50,857 bases of DNA from an uncultured Chthonomonas sp. (GCA_903951425.1 CAJBBX010000059.1:1-50857); one strand, 5' to 3'; shown: positions 34,689 to 43,437, counted from the first letter of the stretch. Made by a program: numbers and translations. Notes: generated by a model from the letters alone, not told the origin.

Positions 34689-35552
34689 CTAGTCGTTGGC
34701 TCGCTCAAGGGCGTAGGGAAGGCAGAGGCGGGTCAGGAACCACGCCGCGACCAGCAGCAGGGCCAGCGCCGCGGCGGCGCCCAGCAGCAGGCTGAGGCTG
34801 CCCTCGCCGGTGCAGGCGTAGGCGCGGGCATTGTCCAGCAGCCATGCCAGCGGGTTCAGGGCAAAGACGCGGGCCAGGCCCGACCCGGTCCGCGGGCGGA
34901 TGAAGATGGGTGTCGTGGCAAAGAGGACCCAGGGCAGGAATATCATCACATGGTCCATGTCGCGGCTCATGGCGTTCCATGGGGCCATGGCCATACCGAG
35001 CGCGACACCCAGGACGGCCACCTGCCCGATCGCCACCAGGCCCAGCGGGAGCGTTAGGGCGGGTGGCGCGTTCAGCAGCAGGCAGACGAAGGCCACTGCC
35101 ACCAGCTTCATGGTCAGGCTGACCAGCATCTCGCCGGCGCCCGCAAGGAGCATTCCCTCCAGTGGAACGCGTTGCCGGGAGAGGAGTTGCCGGTTGCCGC
35201 TGATGGCCATCCGCTCGGCGTTCAGCGCCTCCATGAAGGACTGCATCATCACGATGCCATAGAGGCCGTAGACCTGCGGGGGGATGGGGCCTGTATCCAT
35301 CAGGGGAAACCGCGCCTTGCGGCCGATGGTCATCACCACTGAGACGAACGCCGCGGGCACGATGGCCCACAGGAAGCCAAGGGAGGACTGACGGTAGCGC
35401 TGGCGCAGCCTCTGGGCCAGGAGGCTCCGGGCTATGGGCAGCGAGGCCCGCAGGTCCGTGATCGCTTCGCGTATGAACCGGCGCGGGTGGCGCACACGGC
35501 TCTCCGCGCTGATGACGAGGATCGGTTCGGGCCGGGGCTCAGGTTGCGCCAT
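34689..35552 (-). CDS. ABC-2 permease, Wzm type
   Basis: 287 residues with six predicted helices. It forms the channel that flips a lipid-linked polysaccharide or glycolipid across the inner membrane. The N-terminal amphipathic region (ASLPIARSLLAQRLRQRYRQSSLGFLWAIVPA) is typical of the Wzm/TagG family. Later segments (LGVALGMAMAPWNAMSRDMDHVMIFLPW and FALNPLAWLLDNARAYACTG) match the family's central and C-terminal parts. The ATG at 35552 lies inside the upstream glycosyltransferase, which it overlaps by 14 bases. Its partner ATPase follows after two bases. Substrate unknown. Confidence 0.87.
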   Translation of the reverse strand: MAQPEPRPEPILVISAESRVRHPRRFIREAITDLRASLPIARSLLAQRLRQRYRQSSLGFLWAIVPAAFVSVVMTIGRKARFPLMDTGPIPPQVYGLYGIVMMQSFMEALNAERMAISGNRQLLSRQRVPLEGMLLAGAGEMLVSLTMKLVAVAFVCLLLNAPPALTLPLGLVAIGQVAVLGVALGMAMAPWNAMSRDMDHVMIFLPWVLFATTPIFIRPRTGSGLARVFALNPLAWLLDNARAYACTGEGSLSLLLGAAAALALLLVAAWFLTRLCLPYALERAND

Positions 35553-36741
35553 GGGTCTTGGCGACTGCGAGGATCTTGTCCGCGAACTCGCGGCATGGGT
35601 CGGCGGGCCAAATCCGGCGGATGCGGGCGCCCGCAGCCAAGCCGATCTCGCGCCACTCGGTGCGTCGCTCCCACGCCCGGTCCAGGGCCTCATCCATCGT
35701 GTTGAAGCAGACGCCGCGGGCCAGGAAACCGGTGACGTTGTCGTCGATCACCTCGCCGTTGCCGCCGGCGTTGCTGACGATGCCCAGGCGCCCGCACATC
35801 ATGGCCTCCACCAGCACCAGGGGCAGGCCCTCGGCCCGCGAGCATAGCACCAGTGCGTGGTGCTTACGCCAGACGTCGGTGATGTTGTCCGAGAACGATG
35901 CGAAGCGGACCATGGGCAGGTCCAGCAGCGAGGCCATTCCCTCATAGGCCTTGCGGTGGCATCCGTTGCCATAGAAGCTGACGGTGACGCTGCGCGAGAG
36001 CCACTTGGGTTGCGCCAGAACCCGCAGCAGGGTGTCTTGCCCCTTGTCCCGGGCGAAGAGGCGCCCCACGCAGGCGATGCGGAAGTGGCCGTCCGGTGCA
36101 TCCGGCCATGGGAGCGGCTCGGGCGCATCGACCATGAAGGGATTGTGCACCACCTCGGCGTTGGGTAGCCGGGCGCCGATCTGGCACTCCGTAAGGTCGC
36201 GGTTATGGTGCGAGACGAAGTAGCACCGCTCCGCCTGCTGGTAGCCGCGCCGCATGGCCGCCAGGGCCTGGTCCGGCGGCCAGTGCGGGTCCGACGCCTT
36301 CTGGCAGAGCAACGCATAGGGCGTCCCGGACTCGATGCACGGGTCGGTGTAGCGCATGCCGTCGAAGTTGTCGCCCTGGGAGATCACGACCAGGCTGGGC
36401 TTCTGCGCCCGCAGGAGTTGGACCAGCATGTTGTGGCGCCAGTCGTTGGGGCGGAACCGGCCCGGCATGAGCCTGGCGCCGGCACGTACGGGGAGCGGCG
36501 GAAGGAGTGAGTAGTAGTCTCGTGCGGCGATGCCCTGGCTACGGAGGCGGGCAATCTGCGGGTGGGACTGCACGACGAGTGTCTTGATGATCGACGCGGC
36601 GTGGCCCTGGACAGCTAAGATGCGTGCGGCGCCGGCGTAGAGTTCCTCGCTGCCTCCCCAGGGCTCGGGGCAGGAGCTCATGAATAGGAACCTGAACGGA
36701 TGACCGGGCTGCGCTACCAGACCTGTGGCGCGATGTGTCAC
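35539..36741 (-). CDS. GT4-family glycosyltransferase
   Basis: 400 residues, GT-B fold. The N-terminal domain has MSSCPEPWGGSEELYAGAARIL, a donor-loop start common in GT4. The C-terminal domain has RIACVGRLFARDKGQDTLLRVL and SRAEGLPLVLVEAMMCG, which contains the E-x7-E pair of retaining GT4 enzymes, then FLARGVCFNTMDEALDRAW. It should add a sugar to the exported molecule before transport. The GTG at 36741 follows AGGGAG. An internal start at the Met of MSSCPEPW is possible but would cut the first strand. It is the first gene of the minus-strand run and diverges from rhaM, so its promoter lies in 36742-36902. Confidence 0.87.
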   Translation of the reverse strand: MTHRATGLVAQPGHPFRFLFMSSCPEPWGGSEELYAGAARILAVQGHAASIIKTLVVQSHPQIARLRSQGIAARDYYSLLPPLPVRAGARLMPGRFRPNDWRHNMLVQLLRAQKPSLVVISQGDNFDGMRYTDPCIESGTPYALLCQKASDPHWPPDQALAAMRRGYQQAERCYFVSHHNRDLTECQIGARLPNAEVVHNPFMVDAPEPLPWPDAPDGHFRIACVGRLFARDKGQDTLLRVLAQPKWLSRSVTVSFYGNGCHRKAYEGMASLLDLPMVRFASFSDNITDVWRKHHALVLCSRAEGLPLVLVEAMMCGRLGIVSNAGGNGEVIDDNVTGFLARGVCFNTMDEALDRAWERRTEWREIGLAAGARIRRIWPADPCREFADKILAVAKTHGAT

Positions 36742-36902
36742 CTATACTCCCTCGTGGCGAGCGCCGGAGCGCAGATATCGTGGGTCACGCCATAAGGATA
36801 CCGCCTACGCCGACAGCCGGGCCGAACCGGCAGGAATCGGCGCCCACGCCGGGTAATACTCCTCGGCGCCGAGACGCGTTCGCGGGCGCTCTGGAGGATG
36901 AC

Positions 36903-37226
36903 ATGCAGCGTGTTGGACTGATGCTACAGGTGAAGCCGGAGAAGCTGGACGAGTATCTCAAAATCCACGAGAACGTCTGGCCCGACCTGCTCGCCGAACT
37001 CAAGAAGGCCGGGTTCCGCAACTACAGCCTTTGGCTGGGGCCGGGCGGCGTCGAGTTCGGCTACCTGGAGTGCGACGACTGGCAGGCGAGTTGCGACTAC
37101 TTGGCAACTTCCGAGGTCCACACCCGGTGGCAGACGTTCATGCAGGACTACCTGGACAGCCCCACGGCGTCCGACCAGGGCGGCCAGCCCGTGCTCATCC
37201 TGGCCCAGTCATTCCTGATGGAGTAG
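36903..37226 (+). CDS. rhaM: L-rhamnose mutarotase
   Basis: 107 residues, the family's normal size. It interconverts alpha- and beta-L-rhamnose so that rhamnose isomerase receives its preferred anomer. The ferredoxin-like fold carries the active-site His in IHENVWPDLL at about residue 20, Tyr in NYSLWLG and the motif MQDYLDSPT. A Shine-Dalgarno GGAGG lies six bases before the ATG at 36903, which rules out the longer upstream frame. It lies 39 bases ahead of a TIM-barrel isomerase gene. With the GH106 enzyme and rhaA elsewhere in the window, it supports use of rhamnose from glycans. Confidence 0.92.
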   Translation: MQRVGLMLQVKPEKLDEYLKIHENVWPDLLAELKKAGFRNYSLWLGPGGVEFGYLECDDWQASCDYLATSEVHTRWQTFMQDYLDSPTASDQGGQPVLILAQSFLME

Positions 37227-37265
37227 TTCCGTAACCAACAGACCCTAGTCACGAGGAGGCACCAC

Positions 37266-38048
37266 GTGTCCAAGATACCGATCGCCGTACAGCTCTATTC
37301 CGTCCGCGACGAGTGCGCCAGGGACCTGCCCGGCACCATCGCCAAGGTCGCCGCCATGGGTTACGACGGCGTTGACTTCGCAGGCTACTACAACTACAGC
37401 GCGGCCGAGCTGCGCAAGATGTGTGACGACGCCGGCCTGAAGGTCGCCGGGACGCACATCGGCATGGACACCTTGCTGGGCGACAACCTTGCCGCCACCA
37501 TCGAGTTCAACGCCGAGCTGGGCAACCGTTTCCTGATCGTGCCCTGGATCAACGAACCCGAGCGCGACAGCGCCATCTCCTGCTGGAAGACCGCCGAGGT
37601 CTTCAACGGCATCGCCGCCAGGCTCGCGCCCCACGGCATGATGACCGGCTACCACAACCACCACGCCGAGTTCACCGATCTGGGCGACGGTCTCACCGCG
37701 TGGGATGCCCTGTTCGACAAGACCGGCGCGGGCGTGGTCATGCAGCTCGACACCGGCAACGGCCTGGCAGGCGGCGCCAAGCTCGAGGAGATCCTCAAGC
37801 GGCACCCCGGCAAGGCGACCACGGTCCACCTGAAGCCCTACTCCACCGTGCAGGCCGCGGCGGCGGGCTTCGAGGCCGGATACAAGCCGCTGATCGGCGC
37901 CGACGATGTGCCGTGGCGCGCCGTCTTTGACCTCTGCGAGGCCACGGGCGGCACCGAGTGGTACATCGTGGAGTACGAGAGCGACGCGTACCCGGCGCTG
38001 GAATCGGTGGATCGCTGCATCAAGATCCTGCGCGACTGGGGCAAGTAG
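37266..38048 (+). CDS. TIM-barrel sugar isomerase/epimerase (AP-endonuclease-2 family)
   Basis: 260 residues of xylose-isomerase-like TIM barrel. It begins IAVQLYSVRDECARDLPGTIAKVAAMGYDGVDF, the family's first barrel units. Metal-site residues are visible: YHNHHAEF, MQLDTGNG and WYIVEYE. The family isomerises or epimerises free or phosphorylated sugars, or acts in inositol breakdown. The substrate is not determined here. The GTG at 37266 follows GGAGG. It follows rhaM and precedes an exported Gfo/Idh/MocA oxidoreductase, a pairing usual in sugar catabolism. Confidence 0.82.
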   Translation: MSKIPIAVQLYSVRDECARDLPGTIAKVAAMGYDGVDFAGYYNYSAAELRKMCDDAGLKVAGTHIGMDTLLGDNLAATIEFNAELGNRFLIVPWINEPERDSAISCWKTAEVFNGIAARLAPHGMMTGYHNHHAEFTDLGDGLTAWDALFDKTGAGVVMQLDTGNGLAGGAKLEEILKRHPGKATTVHLKPYSTVQAAAAGFEAGYKPLIGADDVPWRAVFDLCEATGGTEWYIVEYESDAYPALESVDRCIKILRDWGK

Positions 38049-38055
38049 CCTGAAC

Positions 38056-38096
38056 GCCCCGCGTCCGCCACGGCGTTCCGGCGGCGGGCGCGGGGC
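38056..38096 (+). terminator. GC-rich hairpin after the sugar isomerase gene
   Basis: Arms at 38056-38069 and 38083-38096 pair over 14 bases with one mismatch, around a 13-base loop. It starts seven bases after the stop codon at 38048 and precedes the oxidoreductase ribosome-binding site. No T run follows. Confidence 0.55.
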
Positions 38097-38118
38097 GACC
38101 CGATGAAGGAGGCCGGCC

Positions 38119-39324
38119 ATGTCCGCTGATCCACGCACCGAACCCACACGGCGCGAACTGCTGGGCGCCGGGCTGGCGGCCGGCATCGCTCCGGGCCTCG
38201 CGTCGGCGGAGCCCGCGGCCCGCATCAAGCTGGGCCTCATCGGTTGCGGCGGCCGCGGCGGCTGGCTGGCGGGCCTGTTCGCCCGTGACGGCGGCTACGA
38301 GCTCTCCGCGGTGGCCGACTACTTCCAGGACGCCGCCGACGCCTGCGGCGAAGCGCACGGCGTGCCCGCCTCGCGGCGCTTCACCGGCCTCGACGGCTAC
38401 AAGCGCCTACTGGACGCCGGCGTGGAGGCCGTGGCCCTTGAGGCGCCGCCCTGCTTCTACCCCGACCACGCCGAGGCCGCAGTGGCGGCGGGATGCCACG
38501 TCTACATGGCCAAGCCCGTGGCCACCGACGTGCCCGGCGTCAAGCGCATCGAGGCCGCCGCCGCCCGCGCGGCCGCCCGCAAGCAGGTCTACCTCGTCGA
38601 CTACCAGATCCCCACGGACCCCGGCAACCAGGAGGTCGTTCGCCGCATTCGCGCGGGCGCCATCGGCCGTGTGGCCATGCTCCACTCGCACTACCTCACC
38701 GCCTGTTTCCCGGATCCGCCGCGAGGCGCCAATCTGGAGGGCGTCCTGCGCGGGCTGAAGTGGGTCAACGACAATGCGCTGGGCGGCGGCTACCATGGCA
38801 ACGCCTGCATCCACTCGGTCGACGCCGCCATGTGGGTGGCCGGCGCGGCGCCCGTGGCCTGCTCGGGCGCCAGCGCCGCCTGCCGGCCCGATCGGCACGC
38901 CGACAGCCACGATGTCTTCTCGCTGACGTTCGAGTATCCCGATGGACTGATCCACCAGCACCACGGCAAGCATCTGCCCGACCAGAGCGGGGCAGGGGAC
39001 TTCTGCGGCTGTCTGGTGCACGGTACGGCAGGCTACGCCATCGTCAGCTATGCCGCCAAGGCCACCGCGCTCACGCCGCAGGACGCCTACCGCGAAGACG
39101 TGGTGAACCTCTACGAGGCCGGAGCCGTGCGGAACATCGCCGAGTTCCGCCGCTGCGTCACGGAGCGCGACACCTCCAATCCTACCGTGCGCCGCGCGGT
39201 CGATGGCTGCCTCGCCGTCCTGCTCGGGCGCGAGGCCGGCCGCCGCCGCCGCCGCCTCACGCTGCGTGAGCTACTCCGCGAGAACCGCTCGCTCCCCATC
39301 GACCTGCGCGGCTTGCGCCGCTAG
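38119..39324 (+). CDS. Gfo/Idh/MocA-family oxidoreductase with Tat signal
   Basis: 401 residues. The N-terminus has a twin-arginine signal (RRELLGAGLAAGIAPGLASA, after TEPT), so the folded NAD(P)-bound enzyme is exported. The Rossmann domain starts IKLGLIGCGGRGGWLAG. The second motif AKPVATDVPG contains the EKP-type Lys near residue 130. The C-terminal alpha/beta domain has GGGYHGNACIHSVDAAMW with the likely catalytic His. Such enzymes oxidise or reduce sugars and polyols. Substrate unknown. A typical GAAGGAGG ribosome-binding site precedes the ATG at 38119. The C-terminus is unusually Arg-rich (GRRRRRLTLREL). Confidence 0.85.
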   Translation: MSADPRTEPTRRELLGAGLAAGIAPGLASAEPAARIKLGLIGCGGRGGWLAGLFARDGGYELSAVADYFQDAADACGEAHGVPASRRFTGLDGYKRLLDAGVEAVALEAPPCFYPDHAEAAVAAGCHVYMAKPVATDVPGVKRIEAAAARAAARKQVYLVDYQIPTDPGNQEVVRRIRAGAIGRVAMLHSHYLTACFPDPPRGANLEGVLRGLKWVNDNALGGGYHGNACIHSVDAAMWVAGAAPVACSGASAACRPDRHADSHDVFSLTFEYPDGLIHQHHGKHLPDQSGAGDFCGCLVHGTAGYAIVSYAAKATALTPQDAYREDVVNLYEAGAVRNIAEFRRCVTERDTSNPTVRRAVDGCLAVLLGREAGRRRRRLTLRELLRENRSLPIDLRGLRR

Positions 39325-39332
39325 CGCCGACC

Positions 39333-39806
39333 ATGTCCGAGGAGTCGCTTGCCCACGCCATGACGGTCGCGTACCGGTACGCCTCCTACGCGCCGCGTAG
39401 CGAGGCAGAGGTGCGCCGTCGGTTGGCGCGCGCCGAGTGCGAAGAGGAGGACGTGGAGGCTGCGGTCGCGTCGCTCCATCGCGCCGCCCTGCTGGACGAC
39501 GCCCGGTTCGCCGCCGACTGGGTCGAGAGCCGCGCACGGTCCAAGGCCCTGGGTCCGATCCGCCTCGAGGCCGAGCTGAAGCGCAAGGCGATTGACGAGG
39601 AGGCCATTCAGGCTGCCCTGGCCGCTGCCGAACCCGGCGACGTGGAGGAGCGGGCGCTGGCCGAGGCGGCACGCTGGCTCAAGGGCGCCTCAGCGGCCGA
39701 TCCAGACCAGCGCAACCGGCTCGCCGGAAGATTGCAGCGGCTTGGTTACGATTGGGACACCATACGGCAGGTATTGGCGGCCCTTGCGGCGAACATGGTA
39801 GCCTGA
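39333..39806 (+). CDS. recX: RecX-family regulator of RecA
   Basis: 157 residues made of three-helix repeats. The conserved start YRYASYAPRSEAEVRRRLARA and LDDARFAADWVESRARSKALGPIRLEAELKRKAI are the RecX family hallmarks. The protein binds inside the RecA filament groove and limits strand exchange. recA is not adjacent, unlike in many genomes. The ATG at 39333 is eight bases after the oxidoreductase stop codon, so it may be read from the same transcript. It is followed by rny after 81 bases. Confidence 0.85.
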   Translation: MSEESLAHAMTVAYRYASYAPRSEAEVRRRLARAECEEEDVEAAVASLHRAALLDDARFAADWVESRARSKALGPIRLEAELKRKAIDEEAIQAALAAAEPGDVEERALAEAARWLKGASAADPDQRNRLAGRLQRLGYDWDTIRQVLAALAANMVA

Positions 39807-39887
39807 TCATCCAGGTCATTCTCGTGCCAGAGCGCCAACGCGCGATCGTTCGCTCGGACTCACTTCGATGTAGGAGGTGAGGACGGC

Positions 39888-41438
39888 GTGGCAGAGACAT
39901 ATTCGGTCGTACTGGGCTTTGTACTGATCGCGGCCATCGCGGTTGCGATGGTGCAGACATACAGAGCCCGCTCGAGAGTGTTGGAACTGACTCTAGGGGA
40001 TAGGATCTCGGAGGCAGAGAGGCTCAAGGAGGAGGCGCGGCGTGACGCCGAGGGCCTTCGCAAAGAGGCAGTCCTCGAAGCCAAGGATGAAGCATACAAG
40101 CTCAAGGCGGAAATAGACGCTGAGAACCGCGAGAGAAGAGCAGAACTACAGAGGTCCGAGCGACGACTGGCACAAAAAGAAGAGGCCCTGGACAGGCGCA
40201 TTGAGTCCGCTGAGAAGAGGGAACGCTCCCTTCAACAGCGAGAGGCCGAGATAGAGGGCGCGCGCGGCGAAGCGCAGGCGATGGTGGGCCGGCAGCGCGC
40301 GGAGTTGGAGCGGGTCGCGGGGCTTGCCCGCGACGATGCACGAAAAGAGCTGCTGCGGGAGATCGAGGAAGAGCACAAGCACGAAGCCGCAAAGCTGATC
40401 CGGGATATCGAAGAGGACGCGCGTCGCGACGGTGAGCGGCGGGCGCGTATCATCGTGACTCAGGCCATCCAGCGATGCGCCGTTGACCAGACGTCCGAGA
40501 CTACCGTGTCGGTCGTGCCCCTGCCCTCGGATGAGATGAAGGGGCGCATCATCGGCCGCGAGGGGCGCAACATCCGGACGTTCGAGACGCTCACGGGCGT
40601 CGACCTCGTCATCGATGACACGCCCGAGGCGGTGGTTCTATCGGGCTTCGACGCGGTCCGCCGCGAGGTCGCGCGTCTGGCCCTGACCACTCTCGTTACC
40701 GACGGGCGCATCCATCCCGGCCGTATTGAGGAGACCGTCAAGCGCGCACAGGTCGAGGTGGAGCGGCATATCCAGGAGGCCGGCGAGCGGGCGGTCCTGG
40801 AGACGGGCGTCACGGGGATCGCCCCGGAGATTCTGCGCCTGCTGGGAAAGATGAAGTACCGGACCAGCTACGGCCAGAACGTGCTGGACCACTCTATCGA
40901 GGTGAGCCACCTGGCCGCTATCCTGGCTGCCGAAGTTGGAGCCAACGTCGCCGTCTCGCGGCGGGCGGGGCTTTTCCACGATCTGGGCAAGGCGCTTGAT
41001 CACCAGGTGGAGGGTCCGCACGCCGTCATCGGCGCCGACGTCCTCCGGCAGCACCGCGAGCGGCCCGAAGTGATCCACGCCGTGGAGGCCCACCATAGCG
41101 AGATCGAGCCGGAGACCGTGGAGGCCACCCTCGTGATGTGCGCCGACGCGATCTCGGCCAGCCGGCCCGGCGGCCGGCGCGAGGCGCTGGAGAGCTACGT
41201 CAAGCGCGTCAAGCGGCTTGAGGAGATCGCCCAGAGCTTCCAGGGCGTCGAGAAGGGCTTTGCCGTGCAGGCCGGGCGCGAGGTGCGGCTCATCGTGCGG
41301 CCCGAGCAGGTGGATGACCTCGCCATCGCAAAGCTGGCCTCCAGTATCGCCAGGCGCATCGAGGAGGAGATGGAGTACCCGGGCCAGATCAAGGTGACCG
41401 TCATCCGCGAAGTGCGCTCCACCGAGTACGCCCGGTGA
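39888..41438 (+). CDS. rny: Ribonuclease Y
   Basis: 516 residues, the usual size. It is a membrane-anchored endoribonuclease that starts mRNA decay. An N-terminal membrane helix at about residues 7-24 is followed by a long coiled coil (about 30-190, rich in Glu/Arg/Lys). The KH RNA-binding domain lies near 214-280 ([15 protein letters not shown]) and the HD hydrolase domain near 333-430 ([10 protein letters not shown], with [11 protein letters not shown] before it). The GTG at 39888 follows AGGAGGTGA. The ymdB phosphodiesterase follows after 28 bases, a pairing conserved in many bacteria. Confidence 0.96.
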   Translation: MAETYSVVLGFVLIAAIAVAMVQTYRARSRVLELTLGDRISEAERLKEEARRDAEGLRKEAVLEAKDEAYKLKAEIDAENRERRAELQRSERRLAQKEEALDRRIESAEKRERSLQQREAEIEGARGEAQAMVGRQRAELERVAGLARDDARKELLREIEEEHKHEAAKLIRDIEEDARRDGERRARIIVTQAIQRCAVDQTSETTVSVVPLPSDEMKGRIIGREGRNIRTFETLTGVDLVIDDTPEAVVLSGFDAVRREVARLALTTLVTDGRIHPGRIEETVKRAQVEVERHIQEAGERAVLETGVTGIAPEILRLLGKMKYRTSYGQNVLDHSIEVSHLAAILAAEVGANVAVSRRAGLFHDLGKALDHQVEGPHAVIGADVLRQHRERPEVIHAVEAHHSEIEPETVEATLVMCADAISASRPGGRREALESYVKRVKRLEEIAQSFQGVEKGFAVQAGREVRLIVRPEQVDDLAIAKLASSIARRIEEEMEYPGQIKVTVIREVRSTEYAR

Positions 41439-41466
41439 GCCGCAACCGCCGGTCGGGGGATGCCCC

Positions 41467-42246
41467 ATGCGCGTAATGGTGATCGGCGATATCGTCGGCC
41501 GCGCCGGCCGCGAGACCGCCTGCGCGCTCGTGCCCCGCCTTCGGCGTGAGCGATCGGTCGACTTCGTGGTGGCCAACGCGGAGAACGCGGCGGGCGTGGC
41601 TGGTCTCACCCCGGAGATCGCCCGCGACCTGCTGGACGACGCGGGCATCGACGTACTCACCCTGGGCAACCATGCGTGGGCCAAGCGGGAGATCTATCCG
41701 ATGGTCGGGTCGGAGCCGCGCCTGCTCCGGCCCGCGAACTTCTCGCCGGAGGCGCCTGGCCGCGGCGCGGGCATCTTCAGGTGCGCCGCGGGCCAGGTTG
41801 CCGTACTGAATGTGCAGGGGCGCATCTTCATGGACCCCGTGGCCGACCCCTTCGCGGCATGCGACAGCTTGGTCGCCTCATTGGGCCAGGAGACGAGCGT
41901 CATCATTGTGGACATCCACGCCGAGGCCACATCCGAGAAGCAGGCGCTGGCGTGGCATCTCGATGGGCGCGTCTCGGCGGTTGTGGGCACGCACACGCAT
42001 GTGCAGACCGCTGACGAGCGGGTGACGGCGAAGGGCACCGCGTGCATCACCGACCTGGGCATGACCGGCGCCGTCCGGTCGATCCTGGGCGTGACGCCGG
42101 AGCCCGTGCTGCGGCGTTTCATCACGGGTATGCCCGAGCGGTTTGAGGCCGCAGCAGGTCCGTCGGCGCTGTGCGGGGTACTATTGGACGTAGAGGCTGT
42201 AGGTGGCCGCGCTCAGAGCATCGAGCGACTGCAGATTCGCGCCTGA
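41467..42246 (+). CDS. ymdB: YmdB-like metallophosphoesterase (2',3'-cyclic nucleotide phosphodiesterase)
   Basis: 259 residues. Family motifs are intact: VIGDIVGRAGRE, NAENAAG, LGNHAWAKREI, VDIHAEATSEKQA and GTHTHVQTADE. These bind the two metal ions that hydrolyse 2',3'-cyclic nucleotides. In Bacillus subtilis YmdB steers the choice between motility and biofilm. The linkage with rny suggests clearing of cyclic nucleotides from RNA decay. The ATG at 41467 lies 28 bases after the rny stop, so they are probably one transcript. Confidence 0.92.
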   Translation: MRVMVIGDIVGRAGRETACALVPRLRRERSVDFVVANAENAAGVAGLTPEIARDLLDDAGIDVLTLGNHAWAKREIYPMVGSEPRLLRPANFSPEAPGRGAGIFRCAAGQVAVLNVQGRIFMDPVADPFAACDSLVASLGQETSVIIVDIHAEATSEKQALAWHLDGRVSAVVGTHTHVQTADERVTAKGTACITDLGMTGAVRSILGVTPEPVLRRFITGMPERFEAAAGPSALCGVLLDVEAVGGRAQSIERLQIRA

Positions 42247-42295
42247 CAGGGTGTGACGGGTCGCCGTTCGGCGCCCGAAACGGGCATAGCCCGAG

Positions 42296-42322
42296 GCCGG
42301 CGTCGCTATGCAAGGCGCCGGC
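42296..42322 (+). terminator. Weak hairpin ahead of the PKD-like gene
   Basis: GCCGGCG (42296-42302) and CGCCGGC (42316-42322) form a perfect 7-base inverted repeat with a 13-base loop, between ymdB and the next gene. It lies right before the AGAGGAG ribosome-binding site, so it might also affect translation of that gene. No T run. Confidence 0.3.
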
Positions 42323-42338
42323 GCGAGAGGAGCTAGGA

Positions 42339-43358
42339 ATGAGGTGGATCAGGGTACCTGTCGTCGGAATGGCCCTGAGCGTCGTCTACGCTCTGGCTGC
42401 GCCCGGACGCTCCGGCGCCGACGTGTCGGTCTACGAGGGGCAGCCGCTGCAGGGCTCGGGCGTCAGCGCCAAGACCTGGGGTAGCGGCACGGTCAAGGAG
42501 AGCGAGGAGGCCATCTACAAGGGCGTCCGCTCGCTCAAGGTCGCCACGCAGGGCGCCTATCAGGGCCTGCGCCTTGTGCTGGCCAAGCCGGTCGACCTCA
42601 GCGCCGACCTGCAGGACCGTGAGACCTATCTTGAGATCGTCGTGAAGCTGCAGGAGAGCGGTTCAGCCTCCGGCGGCTCCGCCGGTCCCGGCATGATGGG
42701 CATGGGCGGGATGCCGGGCATGCCCGGTGGCGCCAAGGGCGGCAGGACCGGCGGCCTCAAGGGCGGCACCGGCGGTCAGGGCGGCCCCGGAGCCATGGGC
42801 GGCATGAACCAAGGCTATGACGCAGGCGTCGTCACCGCCAAGCCGCTGGCGAACGTGCGCGCCGTCATCGTCACCTCGGACGGCAAGCAGTGCGAGGCCC
42901 GCATTCCGCTCAACACCGCTGGTCCCGCACGCGACGGCTGGATTTCGCTGGCGGTTCCCCTCAGCGCCATGAAGGGCCTGGGGAGCACGTCGGGCGAGCT
43001 CTCCGAGGTTCGCGTGTTCGGCGATACGACCACCACGTTCACGGTGGGGCGCGTCCGCACCGTGGCCGAGCAGACCCCGCTGCGCGTGCTGCCGCTGGAG
43101 GATCGCACCGCGGCAGTGAACGACCTCCTTACCTTCACGGCAGAGGCTGAGACCGGCGTGAGCCCCGTGCGCTACGAGTGGTCTGTAGTGCGGCCCGGCG
43201 ACCCGACATCCGGCGACCTGCCGGTCGATGCCGAGGGCCGGACTTTCAAGCACAAGTTCCGAAAGGGCGGCGACTACGAGATCGTCCTCACTGTGCGCGA
43301 CCCGTTCGGCATAAAGCAGCCCGTCAGCACCCGCGCCAAGATACACGTCACGCTCTAG
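42339..43358 (+). CDS. Secreted protein with Gly/Met-rich segment and PKD-like domain
   Basis: 339 residues. The ATG at 42339 follows AGAGGAG and opens a signal peptide (MRWIRVPVVGMALSVVYALAAPG). The first half looks like a jelly-roll carbohydrate-binding-type fold (VYEGQPLQGSGVSAKTWGSG, AIYKGVRSLKVATQGAYQGLRLVL). It is interrupted at about residues 112-155 by a Gly/Met-rich low-complexity insert (GMMGMGGMPGMPGG, GGTGGQGGPGAMGG). The C-terminal 85 residues form a PKD-like beta-sandwich (FTAEAETGVSPVRYEWSVV, GGDYEIVLTVRDPFG). Probably surface or periplasmic binding. The Gly/Met insert resembles that of the secreted protein at 21062-21943. Confidence 0.72.
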   Translation: MRWIRVPVVGMALSVVYALAAPGRSGADVSVYEGQPLQGSGVSAKTWGSGTVKESEEAIYKGVRSLKVATQGAYQGLRLVLAKPVDLSADLQDRETYLEIVVKLQESGSASGGSAGPGMMGMGGMPGMPGGAKGGRTGGLKGGTGGQGGPGAMGGMNQGYDAGVVTAKPLANVRAVIVTSDGKQCEARIPLNTAGPARDGWISLAVPLSAMKGLGSTSGELSEVRVFGDTTTTFTVGRVRTVAEQTPLRVLPLEDRTAAVNDLLTFTAEAETGVSPVRYEWSVVRPGDPTSGDLPVDAEGRTFKHKFRKGGDYEIVLTVRDPFGIKQPVSTRAKIHVTL

Positions 43359-43409
43359 GCCGGATACCAACCATGAGATGGCCGACAGGCACGGCTAGCT
43401 TTCAGGCCG

Positions 43410-43437
43410 ACGGGGGCGGGCGAACGCCCGCCCCCGT
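43410..43437 (+). terminator. Perfect 12-bp GC hairpin overlapping a candidate start codon
   Basis: Arms at 43410-43421 and 43426-43437 are perfectly complementary with the tetraloop GAAC. It lies 52 bases after the PKD-like stop codon and includes the GTG at 43436, a candidate start of the next gene. It can be read as the terminator of the upstream gene (no T run follows), as a translational control hairpin, or both. Confidence 0.6.
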
